Shown here one piece after another: positions 52,884 through 64,000 of a stretch of 64,000 nt of DNA (the stretch's first letter is position 1; every line of letters starts with the position of its first letter). The translations under genes and the position numbers were made by a program. The stretch is from Brevipalpus yothersi (taxonomy: Eukaryota; Arthropoda; Arachnida; Trombidiformes; Tenuipalpidae), in the NCBI GenBank assembly GCA_003956705.1, contig QZCP01000445.1, positions 247,151-311,150 on the forward strand, read 5' to 3'. A model generated the notes under the pieces. It was not told the origin of the DNA. It worked only from the letters and a program-made list of their open reading frames with translations, and did no database searches.

Positions 52884-53215
52884 TTTCAAAAGGATTGATA
52901 CAAACAAGCTCTCTTCTTTAGGGAGCATTAGAATCAAAATATCATTAATTGTTAATCAGTAGTCAAATTTTTCTCGTTATGGTAACATCAACAGTGAAGT
53001 GTTTCTTAAAATCATTATTGAGTAATTGTAAAGATATTGAAACTAATAAAATTTTAATTGAAAGAATTAATTTAGATGTAGATATAGTTTCCAATATTTT
53101 GATCGAAGCATTACTTTACATAGAATATCTATTGGAAAACAAATACAATACAACGACAAAGTTGGTTAAAATTGTAAATTCAAATTTTAGTTTTCTTTCT
53201 TCGATAAATTCTAAT
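52884..53215 (+). mobile_element. Fanzor-3: truncated left end
   Basis: Starts TTTCAAAAGGATTGATACAA at 52884, preceded by ACAATTAG. It contains the leader and the first about 80 codons of Fanzor (52979-53215, TSTVKCFLKSLLSNCKDI), very close to Fanzor-2. It stops where ankyrin gene 2 ends. The N-terminal codons are less broken than in copy 1. Confidence 0.82.
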
Positions 53216-55440
53216 AAAATATGGTACTAAATATTCAAATCCTAGGTCACTCAATTTCATATCAGTTTTATAAGTGATTTCGAAAGTGATGAGAGATTCA
53301 AGATAATTATTCAAAATGATTTGAATATCACGTGAAGGTTTGATAATTGAATTCATGAGTATATATTTTACACAATGAAAGTGTTGATTTTTCAAAGCAA
53401 AAAACCAATCACTTTCATCATATGGAGCTCTTTTCTCATGAATATATTTTAGACATTCAATGTGACCATTTTCAATTGCATTTTTGAAAGTATATTCATT
53501 CCAAGGACAACCGTTTTCGTGAGCATAAATTAAACAATCAATATTACCTCGAGCAGCTGCTCGGCTACACGTAAATTCATCCCATGGACAATCATTTTCA
53601 TGAGAAAATTTGGGGGCATTTAAATTTTCAACATCAGCTGCTATAGTGCACAAATTATTGTAACGCCAAATAAGTCCATTTAGATTAGCATAAATTATGC
53701 ATTCAAGATGTTGATCACTCATTTTCTTTCCATATGAAATGGTGGAATGTTTTGAACAACCATTCTCACATAAATATTTCAGACAATTTAAAGCTCCGTT
53801 TGTAAGAGCATATTTCATGAAATTTTCGTTCAACGATACTTCACAATTGTGATGAACAAATTTGAAACAAGCAATATTATCATTGATGATGGAAGAAGCA
53901 CAAATTGATTCTTTAAATATATAAAATTTTTTGAATTCGATTTTGTAAATATATTTTAGACAATCAAGATGACCATTTTCAGCAGCTATTCTATAAGTTG
54001 ATTTCGTTAAAGGGCATCCATTTTCGTAAGCATATTTTAAACATTCAATATGACCGTTTCGAATCGCGTTTGAACGAGTTAATAAATTCCAAGGACATCC
54101 ATTTTCATGAGCATATTTTAAACATTCAATATGACCATTTAGAGCCGCATTTGAACAAGTGAATAAATTCCAGGGACATCCATTCTCGTGAGCATACTTT
54201 AAACAATTAATATTTCCGTTAGCAGCAGCTTCAATACATGTTTCAACATTCCAAGGACACCCATTTTCATGAGCATATTTCAAACAATCAATATGACCTT
54301 TTTTAGCAGCTATAGCACAAATATTCTGATTTCTTTTGATTTGCTTACTTGATTTTGAGCAAGCAAAAAAGCCAAAAATTGCACAATGTAAACACAAGAG
54401 GTGTTGATTGACAGGTAACACATCCTAAAAAAATTGAATTAATCAAACAGTTATTATCAACAACTCAAAAATAATGTAGAATATACTTATATATAGAATA
54501 TGTTTGAAAACGTCTGTATATAGAAAGAAAATATACATACGTTTTGAATTGGAATGACTGAATGAGAGAAAATAGAAAATGATTTAACACGTTTTCTAGT
54601 GGAGATTGGACTTTGATTAATATGTCGGTATTGTTCCAATAGATATGATAGACAATTGATATGTCCTGATTCCAATAATTTAGGGAAAAGAGTATACACA
54701 TATTTCTTTTTGGTGGTCAACAATGATGAAAAAAATCCACGTTCACAAATGTATTTCAAACAATCTAGGTGACCATTTAGTGCTAAAACAGAGCAAATGT
54801 TTTCAACGTTGAATTCTTTCAATTTGTGTATAAAATTTAAATTGATTAGGTTATTCTCTCGTTCAATAAAAAATTCAAAAACTGGAAAACATCCAACTTC
54901 AGCTGCACCGTTTAAACAATTTTTCCACCATACACGTCCAAACATTTCGATATCACTTATTATAGTTTTACTGAAAAAATGACTGCAACTGGTAATGATG
55001 ATTTTTGAATATTTACTATATAGATAAACAAATTCAAGAATATTACCACGGTATATTTCATAATTCAATTTGACCAACAACAATAATAATAATTTCTTAT
55101 CCACATGATCAAAAGAATCACATTTGAACACTTTTTCTTCTAACTCAATTATATAATCACAAAAACGCAACATTGATATTGAATATTTATGAAGATCACT
55201 AGTTTTGAACCATACTTGATACCATTTTTTTACATCCAAATAGAACTTCCAGGAATTTTGTATTTGTATATCAAATAATTCCCAATTTTGGTTGAAAAAT
55301 TTGTATATATTTTGTTCACTGAATGTAAGTTCATTTTTTATGAGACTTCTCACGCACAAAATTTTCAAATTCAAATTCTGGTTTAGTATTTGTTGGCTAG
55401 TGTTTGTTGACATTTTAAAATTTAAATGATGGTTGTTCAT
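53180..55440 (-). CDS. Ankyrin-repeat gene 2
   Basis: Exon 1 runs from 55440 (first ATG; an internal Met gives MSTNTSQQILNQNLNLKILC) to 54541. A 116-nt intron (54540-54425, GTATGT ... TTTTTTAG) joins in frame to exon 2 (54424-53180). About 700 residues. The first 200 are helical; then some fourteen ankyrin-type repeats of 27 residues built on GHI-x-CLKYAHENGCPWN-x-TC-x-A-A. These units are shorter than the 33-residue animal ankyrin repeat and match the type frequent in mimivirus-like genomes. Ankyrin proteins act as protein-binding scaffolds; the partner is unknown. No break is visible, so it may be functional. It is head-to-head with ankyrin gene 3. Confidence 0.75.
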
Positions 55441-56404
55441 AAATTATAAATAGTATATTATGTATTATGTAAAATTGTAAACTGGAAAAATCAGATAATA
55501 TTGATTGATACAGCACAATATCGCAACATTGTATTAATTTGACATTTGACCTTCTCAGATGGTCAATAAATAGTCAAAATGGAGGTTTTCAAACACCTTT
55601 TTCCAACCAGAATTACTAAAATACATGCTCAGATGATTGAATGCGATTATTAACATGGACAATTTAGTGACATGCGCAATCTGTTATCAACTATTGGTGC
55701 TGAATCAATGGAACTATCAACTAATCTGATTTGCCTAAATGGAAACTGAATCCTCGGGTGATGCATGCGTACATTTTTCACGCACAAAATTTTCAAATTC
55801 AAATTCAAATTCTGATTCAGTTCCTGATGACTTGTGTTTCTTGAATGAGCTTGAAATTCAAACACAATAAAATTTAAATAATTGTTTAGGTGTATATAAT
55901 AATAAAAGATTGATACAGATAATTAATTTTAAATGTGTTAATAATAATGATTAATAATTTAATTGAACCAGCACAATATTATTATATTGCAGGATAGTTG
56001 CAAAATTGTATTGAACCCCACAGATAATCAAAAACGGAGGTTAGTATCAAATCAGAACAAACGAATTTTATTCCAACACCTCTCTCTAATAAGAACTTCA
56101 GAGTCAAATGGCTCCACCGTCGACAGCCATGTTTTACAGAAAGGGATCTTTTACAAACGATCTTTACATGCTACATGCGTACACACTACACTTTGCTCTC
56201 TCATTGGATAGAGTCAGTAGAGTGTTTCTATCTTTTTGAATACATCTCTGTAAATCAATAACTGCAGTCTTAATGTAACAATCTACTGATCTGTGGAGTT
56301 TTAATCATGACGTAACTTCACAATCATATACAAATCATATTAATTGATTTGTTTGTCTTTGTTGGTGTATGTTCAAAGATGGTGTTTTATTAATCAAATT
56401 AAGA
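55441..56404. other. Spacer between inverted ankyrin genes, with one relic
   Basis: Around 55785-55850 (minus) the start of another ankyrin gene is readable (HQELNQNLNLNLKILCVKN) and then decays. Two copies of an ATTGAACC/ATTGATAC...GCACAATATT sequence lie around 55500 and 55970. No intact gene. Confidence 0.5.
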
Positions 56405-57966
56405 GCCTTTTTGTGTGTTAAAAATGTTAAATTTGAAAATTTTGTGTGTAAGAAATCTCATAAAAAATGAATTATCATTAAGTGAACAAAATATATACAA
56501 ATTTTTCAATGAGAATTTGGAATTATTTGATATACAAATACAAAATTTTTGGAAGTTATAGATGTAAAAAAATGGTATGAAATATGGTTTAAAACTAGTG
56601 ATATTCATAGATATTCAATATCAATATTAAATTCTTGTGACTGCATTATTGAATTGAAAAAAAAAGTTCTCAAATGTGAAGATAAAATTTCTCTCGATCA
56701 TGTAAATAATGAAGAATTTTTATTGTTAATAGTCAATTTGAATCATGAAGTGTATAGTGGTAATATTCTTGAATTTGTCTATCTATACAACAAATATTCA
56801 ATCATCTTTACTAAATCCCATAATCCATCTGAAATATTTGGACGTGTAATGTGGAAAAATTGTTTGAACACTGCGGCCAAAGTTGGATGTAGGCCAGTGT
56901 TTGAATTTTTTATTGAACAAAAGAAAAACATAATCAAAAATTCAAAATATCTAAACAAATTCAAAAAAAACAACGTTAGAAATATTTGTTCTGTTTTAGC
57001 ATTGAATGGTCACCTAGATACTTTGAAATACATTTGTGAACGTAATTTTTTTTCATCATTGTTTACTACCAATGAATACGTGTGTACTCTTTTCCCCAAA
57101 CTATTGGAATCAGGACATATTGATTGTCTATTATATCTATTGGAACAATATCGACGTATCAATTAAAATACAATTTCCGCTAGGAAACGTTTGAAGTTGT
57201 TTTCTATATTCTCTCATTCAGTCATTTCAATCAAAAACGTATGTATATTATTTGAAATTCATTGATCAGTAAAAAGGCGCTCGATTTAAATTGATAGAAA
57301 AAAAAGAGAGAGAAGGAGAAAGAAAAAAATAGATAAATTTTCTTTCAAGTTTTTTTTCTGTTTCAAATTTCAAATTTTTTATAGAACATTACTAGTTTTA
57401 ATACACATTAATTAGATCATAATTGATTAATATCTTTCTTTCTTTTTCAGAATCAATCAACTGTAAATCAACACATTTTATGCTTACATTGTGTAATTTA
57501 TGGTTTTTTTTATTTCTCAAAATCAATCAATCAAATTAGAAGAAATCAAAATATTTGTGCTACAGCTGCTAAAAAGGGTCACATCAATTGTTTGATTTAT
57601 GCTCATGAAAATGGATGCCCTTGGGATATTTAAACTTGTATTGAAACTGCTTCTAATGGAAATATTGATTGTTTAAAATATGCACACAAGAATGGATGTC
57701 CTTGGTACGGAGATATTTGTTGGAGAGCAGCTAATAATGGATATATAGATTGTCTGAAATATGCTCATGAAAATGGTTGTCCTTGGGAGGAAGATACCTG
57801 TGCAGGTGCAGCTGAAAATGGACATATAGATTGTTTGAAATATGCCCATGAAAATGGTTGTCCTTGGGATGAAGATACCTGTACAAATGCAGCTCAAAAT
57901 GGACATCTAGATTGCCTCAAATATAGCTATGAAAATGGTTGTCCTCGGGATGAAAAAACTTTGTGA
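56405..57966 (+). pseudogene. Ankyrin-repeat gene 3, broken
   Basis: Inverted paralogue of gene 2. LNLKILCVRNLIKNELSLSE begins near 56420. The helical domain continues in another frame (56549-57166) with a stop at its end, then KRLKLFSIFSHS and a GTATGT donor near 57240. After the acceptor TTTTTCAG at 57450 come repeats with YAHENGCPW cores; TAA at 57631-57633 (after PWDI) breaks the first complete one. The last repeat ends near 57966, just before the gypsy-3 LTR. Five to six repeats remain. Confidence 0.75.
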
Positions 57967-58018
57967 AGAATGGTATTTTAATTTATTTTGATAGCACGAT
58001 TGGAATTGGTTTCGATCT

Positions 58019-58255
58019 GTTCAAAATGTAGCTTGGAAACAGACTGGCCTAAGATGGCCGATCTTCACCACCTCATGAGCCGAAAAAACCAGCGAGAGCG
58101 AGAGACAGAGAGAGAGAGAGAGTCCAGAGACCTCATAAGAAGAGAAGAAAGGAGAGAGAAAAAAGGAAAACAGAACCATTATCATGTCTGGTTTCTGTCT
58201 GGGAAGATAATTGGTTTTTCTGAATTAATGATTCTGAGAATCAATTTCCTTTTCA
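58019..58255 (-). repeat. 3' LTR of gypsy-3 (outer edge approximate)
   Basis: Matches the gypsy-2 5' LTR in ordered blocks. It contains the AGAGAGCGAGAG purine run and CTGGTTTCTGTCTGGGAAG. The TG end on the minus strand is at 58255. Confidence 0.72.
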
Positions 58256-58422
58256 CCCCTAGCTTTTAGAGGATTGACGGAGGCTCAGTGGGAAGAGTTT
58301 CATTCGTTTTCACAATTGAAATAGGATAGAAAATTAATATCATTAAAATAGTATATCGTATATATGGATGAATATAAATTCAAAAAAAAGGACAAAGTTT
58401 TTCATGTAATCTTTTGGTTCCG

Positions 58423-61191
58423 TTAGTGATGATAGAGATACATTTTCTCAGAGTTCATGAGGTTACTTTTTCTCACACTTTTAGGAATATCGATTCTGTA
58501 GGTATTATTCGAGATTTTTTCTATGATTTTGTATGGTCCTATTCTTCTAGGATCCAGCTTAGCAGTTGGATGAGCATCAATTAGAACTAGATCATCTACC
58601 TCGAAAGAGATAGGCACATGTTTTGCATCATAGATTTTCTTGTTTCTCTCATGCGAATTGAGTGAATTCTCATGGGCTATTTTTCTTGCCTGTTGCAAGT
58701 CAAGACAGTTTTCTAATGAGCTTTCAAATTGAGACACACCAGTGAGTAAAAATCTGGGGGAAAACTGTGTCGATTCATGGATCGAATCGTTGTATTCACT
58801 TACACACTGATCAACAAGCGTAGTCCATGATTTAGTTGGATTTTCATGGAACTTACATCTCAAACGATCGATAATTGTCTGATTAGCACGTTCTATCATT
58901 CCATTACTTTTGGGAGTGTATGGAGCAATAAAATTGATACTGATACTATGAGAAGCTAAGAAAGACTTGAAATTGACTGAATGCAATGCAGGATAATTGT
59001 CACTCAGAATTTCTTTCGGTTTTCCAACTTTCATAACTTCCTCAATTAAATGACAAAAATCTTTTGCTTTTTGATTTCTTGAGCTTGTTGCCCAGATGAA
59101 TCGTGAAAAACAATCAATAGCGAGATGAAGATACCGTTTTCTCGAGTTGTAGCCCTCAAGACCACCAACAGTATCAATCGCTAGTAAATCGAATGGATTT
59201 TCAGATGGCCTGAGAATTGATAGTGTTCCCAATTTTGGGCATCTCTTGATTTTGTTCAGCTGACAAGTTTGGCAGCAGTCAGTGAAGTTTTTAATGTCAT
59301 TGATCATTTTTGGCCATGTGTATGATTTTGATATCATTTGTAATGTTTTTTTTGTGCCAATGTGGCCAAAGTTTTCATGAAATTGTTTGATTAGCTGTTT
59401 TAGAAGACTGATAGGAACGTATTTTTGATGGAATAGACCCTTTTTTCTCGTGGCAATGCCATCAGAATCTTGTGATGGCAACTTTCTGCCTTGTGATTTT
59501 TCAATTTCTTGTTCTCTCTTCAGTTCTCGATTGTGATTAGATTGACTATTCTGATATGATCTTCATGGCTATAGTCATCCAAAACTGGACTACGTGATAG
59601 CGCGTCCGCTTCAACGTTTTGATGTCCAGGTTTATATTGGATAGTGAAATTGTATTGGTCTAGTTTGAGTGACCATTTGAATAGCCTTGATCTTGGTTTT
59701 TTCATGTTACTAAGCCATTGTAAGGCTTGGTGATCAGTTATTACGGTGAATTTTCTACCGTACAGGTAGTGATGCCAGTAGTCGATAGTCTCGACGATAG
59801 CCAAACATTCAAGCTCACTTATGCCATAGTTTTTCTCATGAGATTGTAATTTTCGTGAGAAAAATCCAACAGGATGTAATTTGGAATATTCACCCTCTTG
59901 CTTGAGAACTCCTCCTATTCCCACCTTACTAGCATCACACTGAACAAAGCAATGTTTTTCTGGGTCATAAATCTGGAGAACTGGCTGTGAAGTGAGAATA
60001 GATTTGATCTGATTGAAAGCTTTTTCACAATCACTATTCCATTTGAATTGACAAGAATCTTTCAGTAAATTGAACAGAGGACTGAGGACTTCCGTGATAT
60101 GAGGAACGAATTTTCGATAATAATTTATCTTGCCAAGAAACTGTTGCAAAGATTTCTTATCTGTTGGTGTAGGAAATTTTTCGATTGCTACTGTATTGCT
60201 GTTGAGAGGAGCTATTTTATTCAACTTGTTCTCTGGCAATTTTGCACTTTTGAAGATTCAATTTTATTCTTTCCTCAATAAGGGCACTGAAAACTAATCT
60301 ATGATTCATATGTTCAGAAAATGATTGAGAATGGACGAGAATTTCGTCTAAATAGCTATGTGTAAATGAAAGCAAATTATACTTCTCTAGAACTCGATGG
60401 AGAACCCTGGAGAATACTGCAGTAGAATTACGGAATCCAAAAGGACAAACAAGCCACTCAAAGTGTTCATGAGTGGTAACGAAAGCAGTACGATGAATGT
60501 GCTCTGGCTCGATCTGTACATGCCAAAAACTAGAACTTATGTCAAGTGCACTGAAAATTTTGCTACCTGAGAGCCTATCAATGATGTCTTCTATTCGAGG
60601 AAATGGAAAATTGTCTGCTATGGCTATTTTGTTCAACTTTCGATAGTCGATACATAAACGTGATTTCTCGCCTTCATTTTTCTTGTTTACTAGGGTGATC
60701 GGGAAAGAGTAAGGTGAAATCGATCTTCGAATGAGCCCATGTTTTAGGAGCTGCTCAATTTGCTCATCAATTATTTTTTGATCTTTTTCTGAGCAACGAT
60801 AGGGCCTCAAAACGATGGGAATCTCATTTGTCAAATCTATCCGACACTCTTCGATACCAATACTGCCAATATCATATTTATGGGTAGAAAAAACAGAAGA
60901 ATACGGTGTCAAAAGTTTATCAATCTCATTCTGTTGCTGGCTAGTCAAAATTTCATTCACCTCGTTACTAGGATCTGAGTTAAGGAGATGAATTTTATTG
61001 CGAATCGATCGTCCTTCGAATTCAATTTTTCGAAATACTTCATATTGATCATCAATTGAAATTTTGAACTTTGAAATGTTATCAAGTCCAAGAATGAGCT
61101 GATGAGGCAGATTTTCGATGACGAAAACTTTGATTTTTTCTGTAATTAAACCTACTGTGATGGGCAATAAAATGTGGCCCAAACAAAACAC
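58423..61191 (-). pseudogene. gypsy-3 Pol, broken
   Basis: Three frames: RT 61191-60217, RH 60239-59520, IN 59481-58423. Against gypsy-2 it has a 26-base deletion near 60220 (removing the EYLGHSLSE codons), a one-base deletion near 59525 (TTCCTCG to TTCTCG), and YLDE instead of YLDD in the RT active site. Integrase residues (AIDTVGG, LSDNYPA, NGMIERAN) are intact. Confidence 0.93.
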
Positions 61192-61200
61192 CTGAGAATG

Positions 61201-61430
61201 AAAATCAAATTTTGAGGATTAGGGAAGAGAATGATTTTCACCCTCCTCACAATCAGGCAGAATTGATATTTTATTACAATAATTTTTGTGTAAAAAAATA
61301 CGACCAAAATGTGACCAAGATCTCAAACTATGTTACAAAAATGATATAAAGTGAATAAATTGAGGGAAAAGAAAAGTCACCATGAGCCAAAATATTTCTA
61401 CTAATAATGAATCTAGAGATTCGGAAAAAT
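61201..61430. other. Spacer; 3' region of the PIWI-like gene
   Basis: Non-coding, with gypsy leftovers up to about 61260. No other feature. Confidence 0.4.
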
Positions 61431-63796
61431 TCACAGATAGAAGAGATATTTCCAGTGTTTTTGATCAGGCATCAAGTGGAGAGATGTTGCCATAAGATGA
61501 GCCAATTTGTGAGCATATTGACTTGCAGCCGGTACAGAGAGGGTACCCTAAAAGAAAAATATTAATTTGAAAAACCGAATTTTTCCATATCAAATGGTAT
61601 CAGACATATACTAACAGTCCAGTCAGCACAGGAATGATTAAGTCTATTGGCTAATTGCTGATGATGAATAGATTTCCATCCGGCTGTGTCTTCAATAATG
61701 TTATGCAAGGGTGAAGCAACTGAATCAAGATGAAAACTTCGGTTTATAATATAGAAATAACATTTCCCATCTGTTTTGATGATTGTTTCCACCAAATTGC
61801 GCTCGAAAATGGGTGGATTGTCCATCCAGCGGACACCTTTCTTCTGAAAAAACCCTTTATCGGAAACAAGAGCCAGAGCCCATCGAATTTCATCAAGGTT
61901 CATCATTGAATACAGAACTGCCTCTATTTGATCCATCTCGGAATAACAGATGTGAGATATCTGATCCTCCGAAAAACCAGCTCGATAAATAAGCAATCGA
62001 TCTGGAAAGCGTCCATTATGTGATCTGTACTCTTTCAAAGCATCTAAAAACAGAAATAATTTCAAGAAGTTAAAGAAAAATTTCGCTCTTGATACAAGAT
62101 TATAAATCGATATAGCGTTTCTAATCAGTTCCTCTACTCAGATCTTGGTAAACTTCATTGCTGAAGGGATCTCAATAAGGCAATTCACATAGATTAATTG
62201 AACCTCAAAAAATGCCCTTATAAAGCGAATCTGATAACAAAATGATGACTTTCAATTGTCAGTAGGAAGAGGAAAAAATATTAACTCACCTCGCAGATGA
62301 TCGGATAGATTTTTGGACATTTGATCTAGGTTTTCATGATACGAAGCTCTTGAATACCATCGGCTCTGGTGTTTATTCAAGTTGCACACCAAAGCACCAA
62401 CCGATGAATCTTTCATGCTATCATAACAGCTATCGTAACCAATGACCATCAGATTTTCTATCTGAAATGAGAGAATTGATAAAAAATAGAATCCATTGTT
62501 CCCAAGAGGGAGAAAAGTAGCAACCATTTGCTTCATGAAAATAGCTATCTTACCGGAATATGGAGTGCTAAGGCTTCAATACCAAGTTTGACGTTCATTT
62601 GGAGCCAAATCTTGGTGCATATCTTTTGAAGACCATTCTTTATCAGAAGAATGTCTGTCGAGATGATGTGGCTAGCTATGGGACGTTCGCACCAAAAAAC
62701 CGTTTTGATAGCATCATATCGATCTTTATCATCGTTCGGCACTCTCACATTGGCTAATTGACAATCTGAAGGCAGTGTTTTACAGGCTTGAACATAAGTG
62801 AAAACTCGATCATTGTCCAAATAGATTATCTCTGGTGCTGAAAAGCTGACCACGAGAGGATCAATAACTTTTTGAAAAGTTCGACAATAGTCATCGATAA
62901 TCTTCTCATCCCATCGAGGACAAATAATCACCCATTTAACTGGTTGAGCTGGTCGCGTAAGATTTCTCAAACAAATATCAAGTGAAGACATGTCGGAATC
63001 TTGAACGTGTTGAGCATTTTCTCGATAATAAGGTGATAAAAGTTCCTCCGCTTTGAGGCAATCTGATGAAACTGTAGTCAGATTCATTCTCCCGACCAGG
63101 TATCTGAGAATTGACTTCTCCAGCGATGGCAAGTTTTTGCATGGAAGTCTCCAAAATTTCAGAGCTCTCATCGACATTCATCAACTGATTGGTTGGTTCA
63201 TCAGAAGAAGGTTGATCCAAATAACAATCATCCCAATTGATAGCTTGTCTTATTTGCTCAGAGGTGCTAATGATTTGGTTCTCTGCAAGAACAATATCAA
63301 CATTACCTCCATTTTTCTCATTTTTACCGTAGCCGGTTGTCATAATTTCTTTCGAAAATTGGATATTATTGACTCGGAAGCTCCAATGATTAACATTAGA
63401 AATTTTTAGAGACATACCTTGAACAGTATCATGGTGTACAGAAGGCAACTTTGAAATGTAATGAATGAAGATGTAAACTGGTTCATTGTAAAATGTTTGA
63501 TGCCCAGTGACTCTGTAGCATCTTGATCTGAGTTTTTTTGAAGAATAGATGCGAACTCCACCATCATACTGATACATCGAAGGGAATATTGGTATTTTCC
63601 TCTTAATAAGCTGACATCTCACTCGAGCAGATTTCACTTGTGGCTCAAAATGAACTCTGTAAGCATAAACCTCAGCATCTTTCGAGTGACCAGTGTTGAA
63701 GTGCTGATGCTTTCGACCTCGGCCAGGGGATAGCTGGTTGATGGAGTCTTGTAGCCGCTCAGCTAAACTACGTTCACTGAGCGCTTCTCCAGTCAT
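61431..63796 (-). CDS. PIWI-like protein lacking PAZ and a catalytic Asp
   Basis: Exons on the minus strand: 63796-62554 (with a frame change near 63080), 62461-62290, 62043-61616 and 61547-61431. Introns are 92, 246 and 68 nt with clean GT..AG ends. The N-domain has YAYRVHFEPQVKSARVRCQLIKRK and YQYDGGVRIYSSKKL. MID has WVIICPRWDEKIIDDYC and CQLANVRVPNDDKDRYDA. The PIWI domain has TKIWLQMNVKLG, MVIGYDSCYD, VGALVCNLN, a LLIYRAGFSEDQ block and the C-terminal SQYAHKLAHLM...FYL. The second catalytic Asp (YRDG) is Ala, and no PAZ domain is visible between N-domain and MID. PIWI proteins silence transposons with piRNAs in germ cells; this one may bind RNA without slicing, or be decaying, given the frame change. 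Confidence 0.78.
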
Positions 63797-64000
63797 TATT
63801 GATCTTTTAAATTTGACCGAACTTTGTCAACTCGGAAGATGGTCACATTATCAAAAATTGAAAAACGTTTTATCCAAAAATTTCAATCATGATTGTTTCG
63901 TATGTAAACTTAAAAACAGACAAACAAACCATTCTCCATGAAGTAACTTACTCATATGAGCTGTTGGAATGTTCAAAAACTAGGAACGACTCAGTAGATA
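63797..64000. other. Upstream of the PIWI-like gene; window edge
   Basis: 204 bases of AT-rich sequence. The promoter should lie here or beyond the window; no core element is certain. Confidence 0.35.

Larger units (their letters stand above)
58019..61200 (-). mobile_element. Ty3/gypsy retrotransposon gypsy-3, 5'-truncated
   Basis: Close relative of gypsy-2 in the same orientation. The 3' LTR (about 58019-58255) is preceded on the minus strand by the purine tract AGGGG. The pol region extends from 58423 to about 61200 and then breaks off inside the protease; gag, leader and 5' LTR are missing except for a scrap (CACAATCAGG near 61250). It separates the island from the PIWI-like gene. Confidence 0.92.

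Noticed and set aside
30448..58000. A Polinton/Maverick or virophage interpretation of the island
   Set aside because: No protein-primed DNA polymerase, retroviral-type integrase of its own, packaging ATPase, capsid or protease gene was found; only the gypsy integrases are present.

Overview
This is a eukaryotic nuclear window. Evidence: short GT..AG introns (48-116 nt) in several genes, Ty3/gypsy and Tc1/mariner-class elements, a PIWI-family gene, long microsatellites and an AT-rich background. A small arthropod such as a mite would fit, but nothing here fixes the species. There are no bacterial operons, rRNA genes or CRISPR arrays. Most coding sequence is mobile or broken.

Layout. 1-4.2 kb: non-coding, with microsatellites and a dispersed repeat. 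4.2-11.4 kb: debris of PIWI genes with a Ty3/gypsy element (gypsy-1, 4.3-9.6 kb) in the middle. 11.6-12.8 kb: an intronless PHD/PWWP ORF resembling ZMYND11. 13.1-14.5 kb: two small minus-strand ORFs. 15.1-20.4 kb: a small spliced gene split by a complete LTR element (189-bp LTRs, AAGGA target duplication). This element has no reverse transcriptase; it carries an envelope-like glycoprotein and a zinc-knuckle ORF joined to a REX4/ISG20-like exonuclease domain. 20.3-21.0 kb: part of a spliced minus-strand gene. 21.1-22.6 kb: a complete TIR/TA transposon. 22.9-23.4 kb: a pogo/Tigger-like remnant. 24.9-30.4 kb: gypsy-2, nearly intact, minus strand.

30.45-58.0 kb is a distinct AT-rich island between two same-orientation gypsy copies. 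It looks like an endogenised large-DNA-virus or virus-like locus, although its introns show that it is expressed, or was expressed, as nuclear genes. It holds a broken SF1 helicase (with a Tc1 element inserted upstream), two head-to-head RING/B-box proteins, a divergent pair of acidic genes sharing a palindromic promoter (one ends in a clear histone H4 fold), three genes with 27-residue ankyrin-type repeats, and five Fanzor (eukaryotic TnpB-like RNA-guided nuclease) copies or relics. The two long Fanzor copies have terminal inverted repeats and 8-bp target duplications, and they end in a conserved hairpin-bearing non-coding segment. Palindromic iteron-like repeats and a tRNA-related SINE fill the spaces.

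58.0-61.2 kb: gypsy-3, truncated. 61.4-63.8 kb: a spliced minus-strand PIWI-like gene with no recognisable PAZ domain and a lost catalytic Asp.

The most unusual items are (1) the Fanzor TIR elements with a candidate guide-RNA 3' end, (2) the predicted 464-residue acidic-histone H4 fusion and its divergent partner, and (3) the RT-less LTR element with a captured exonuclease domain. All family calls come from reading motifs by eye; no searches were run.
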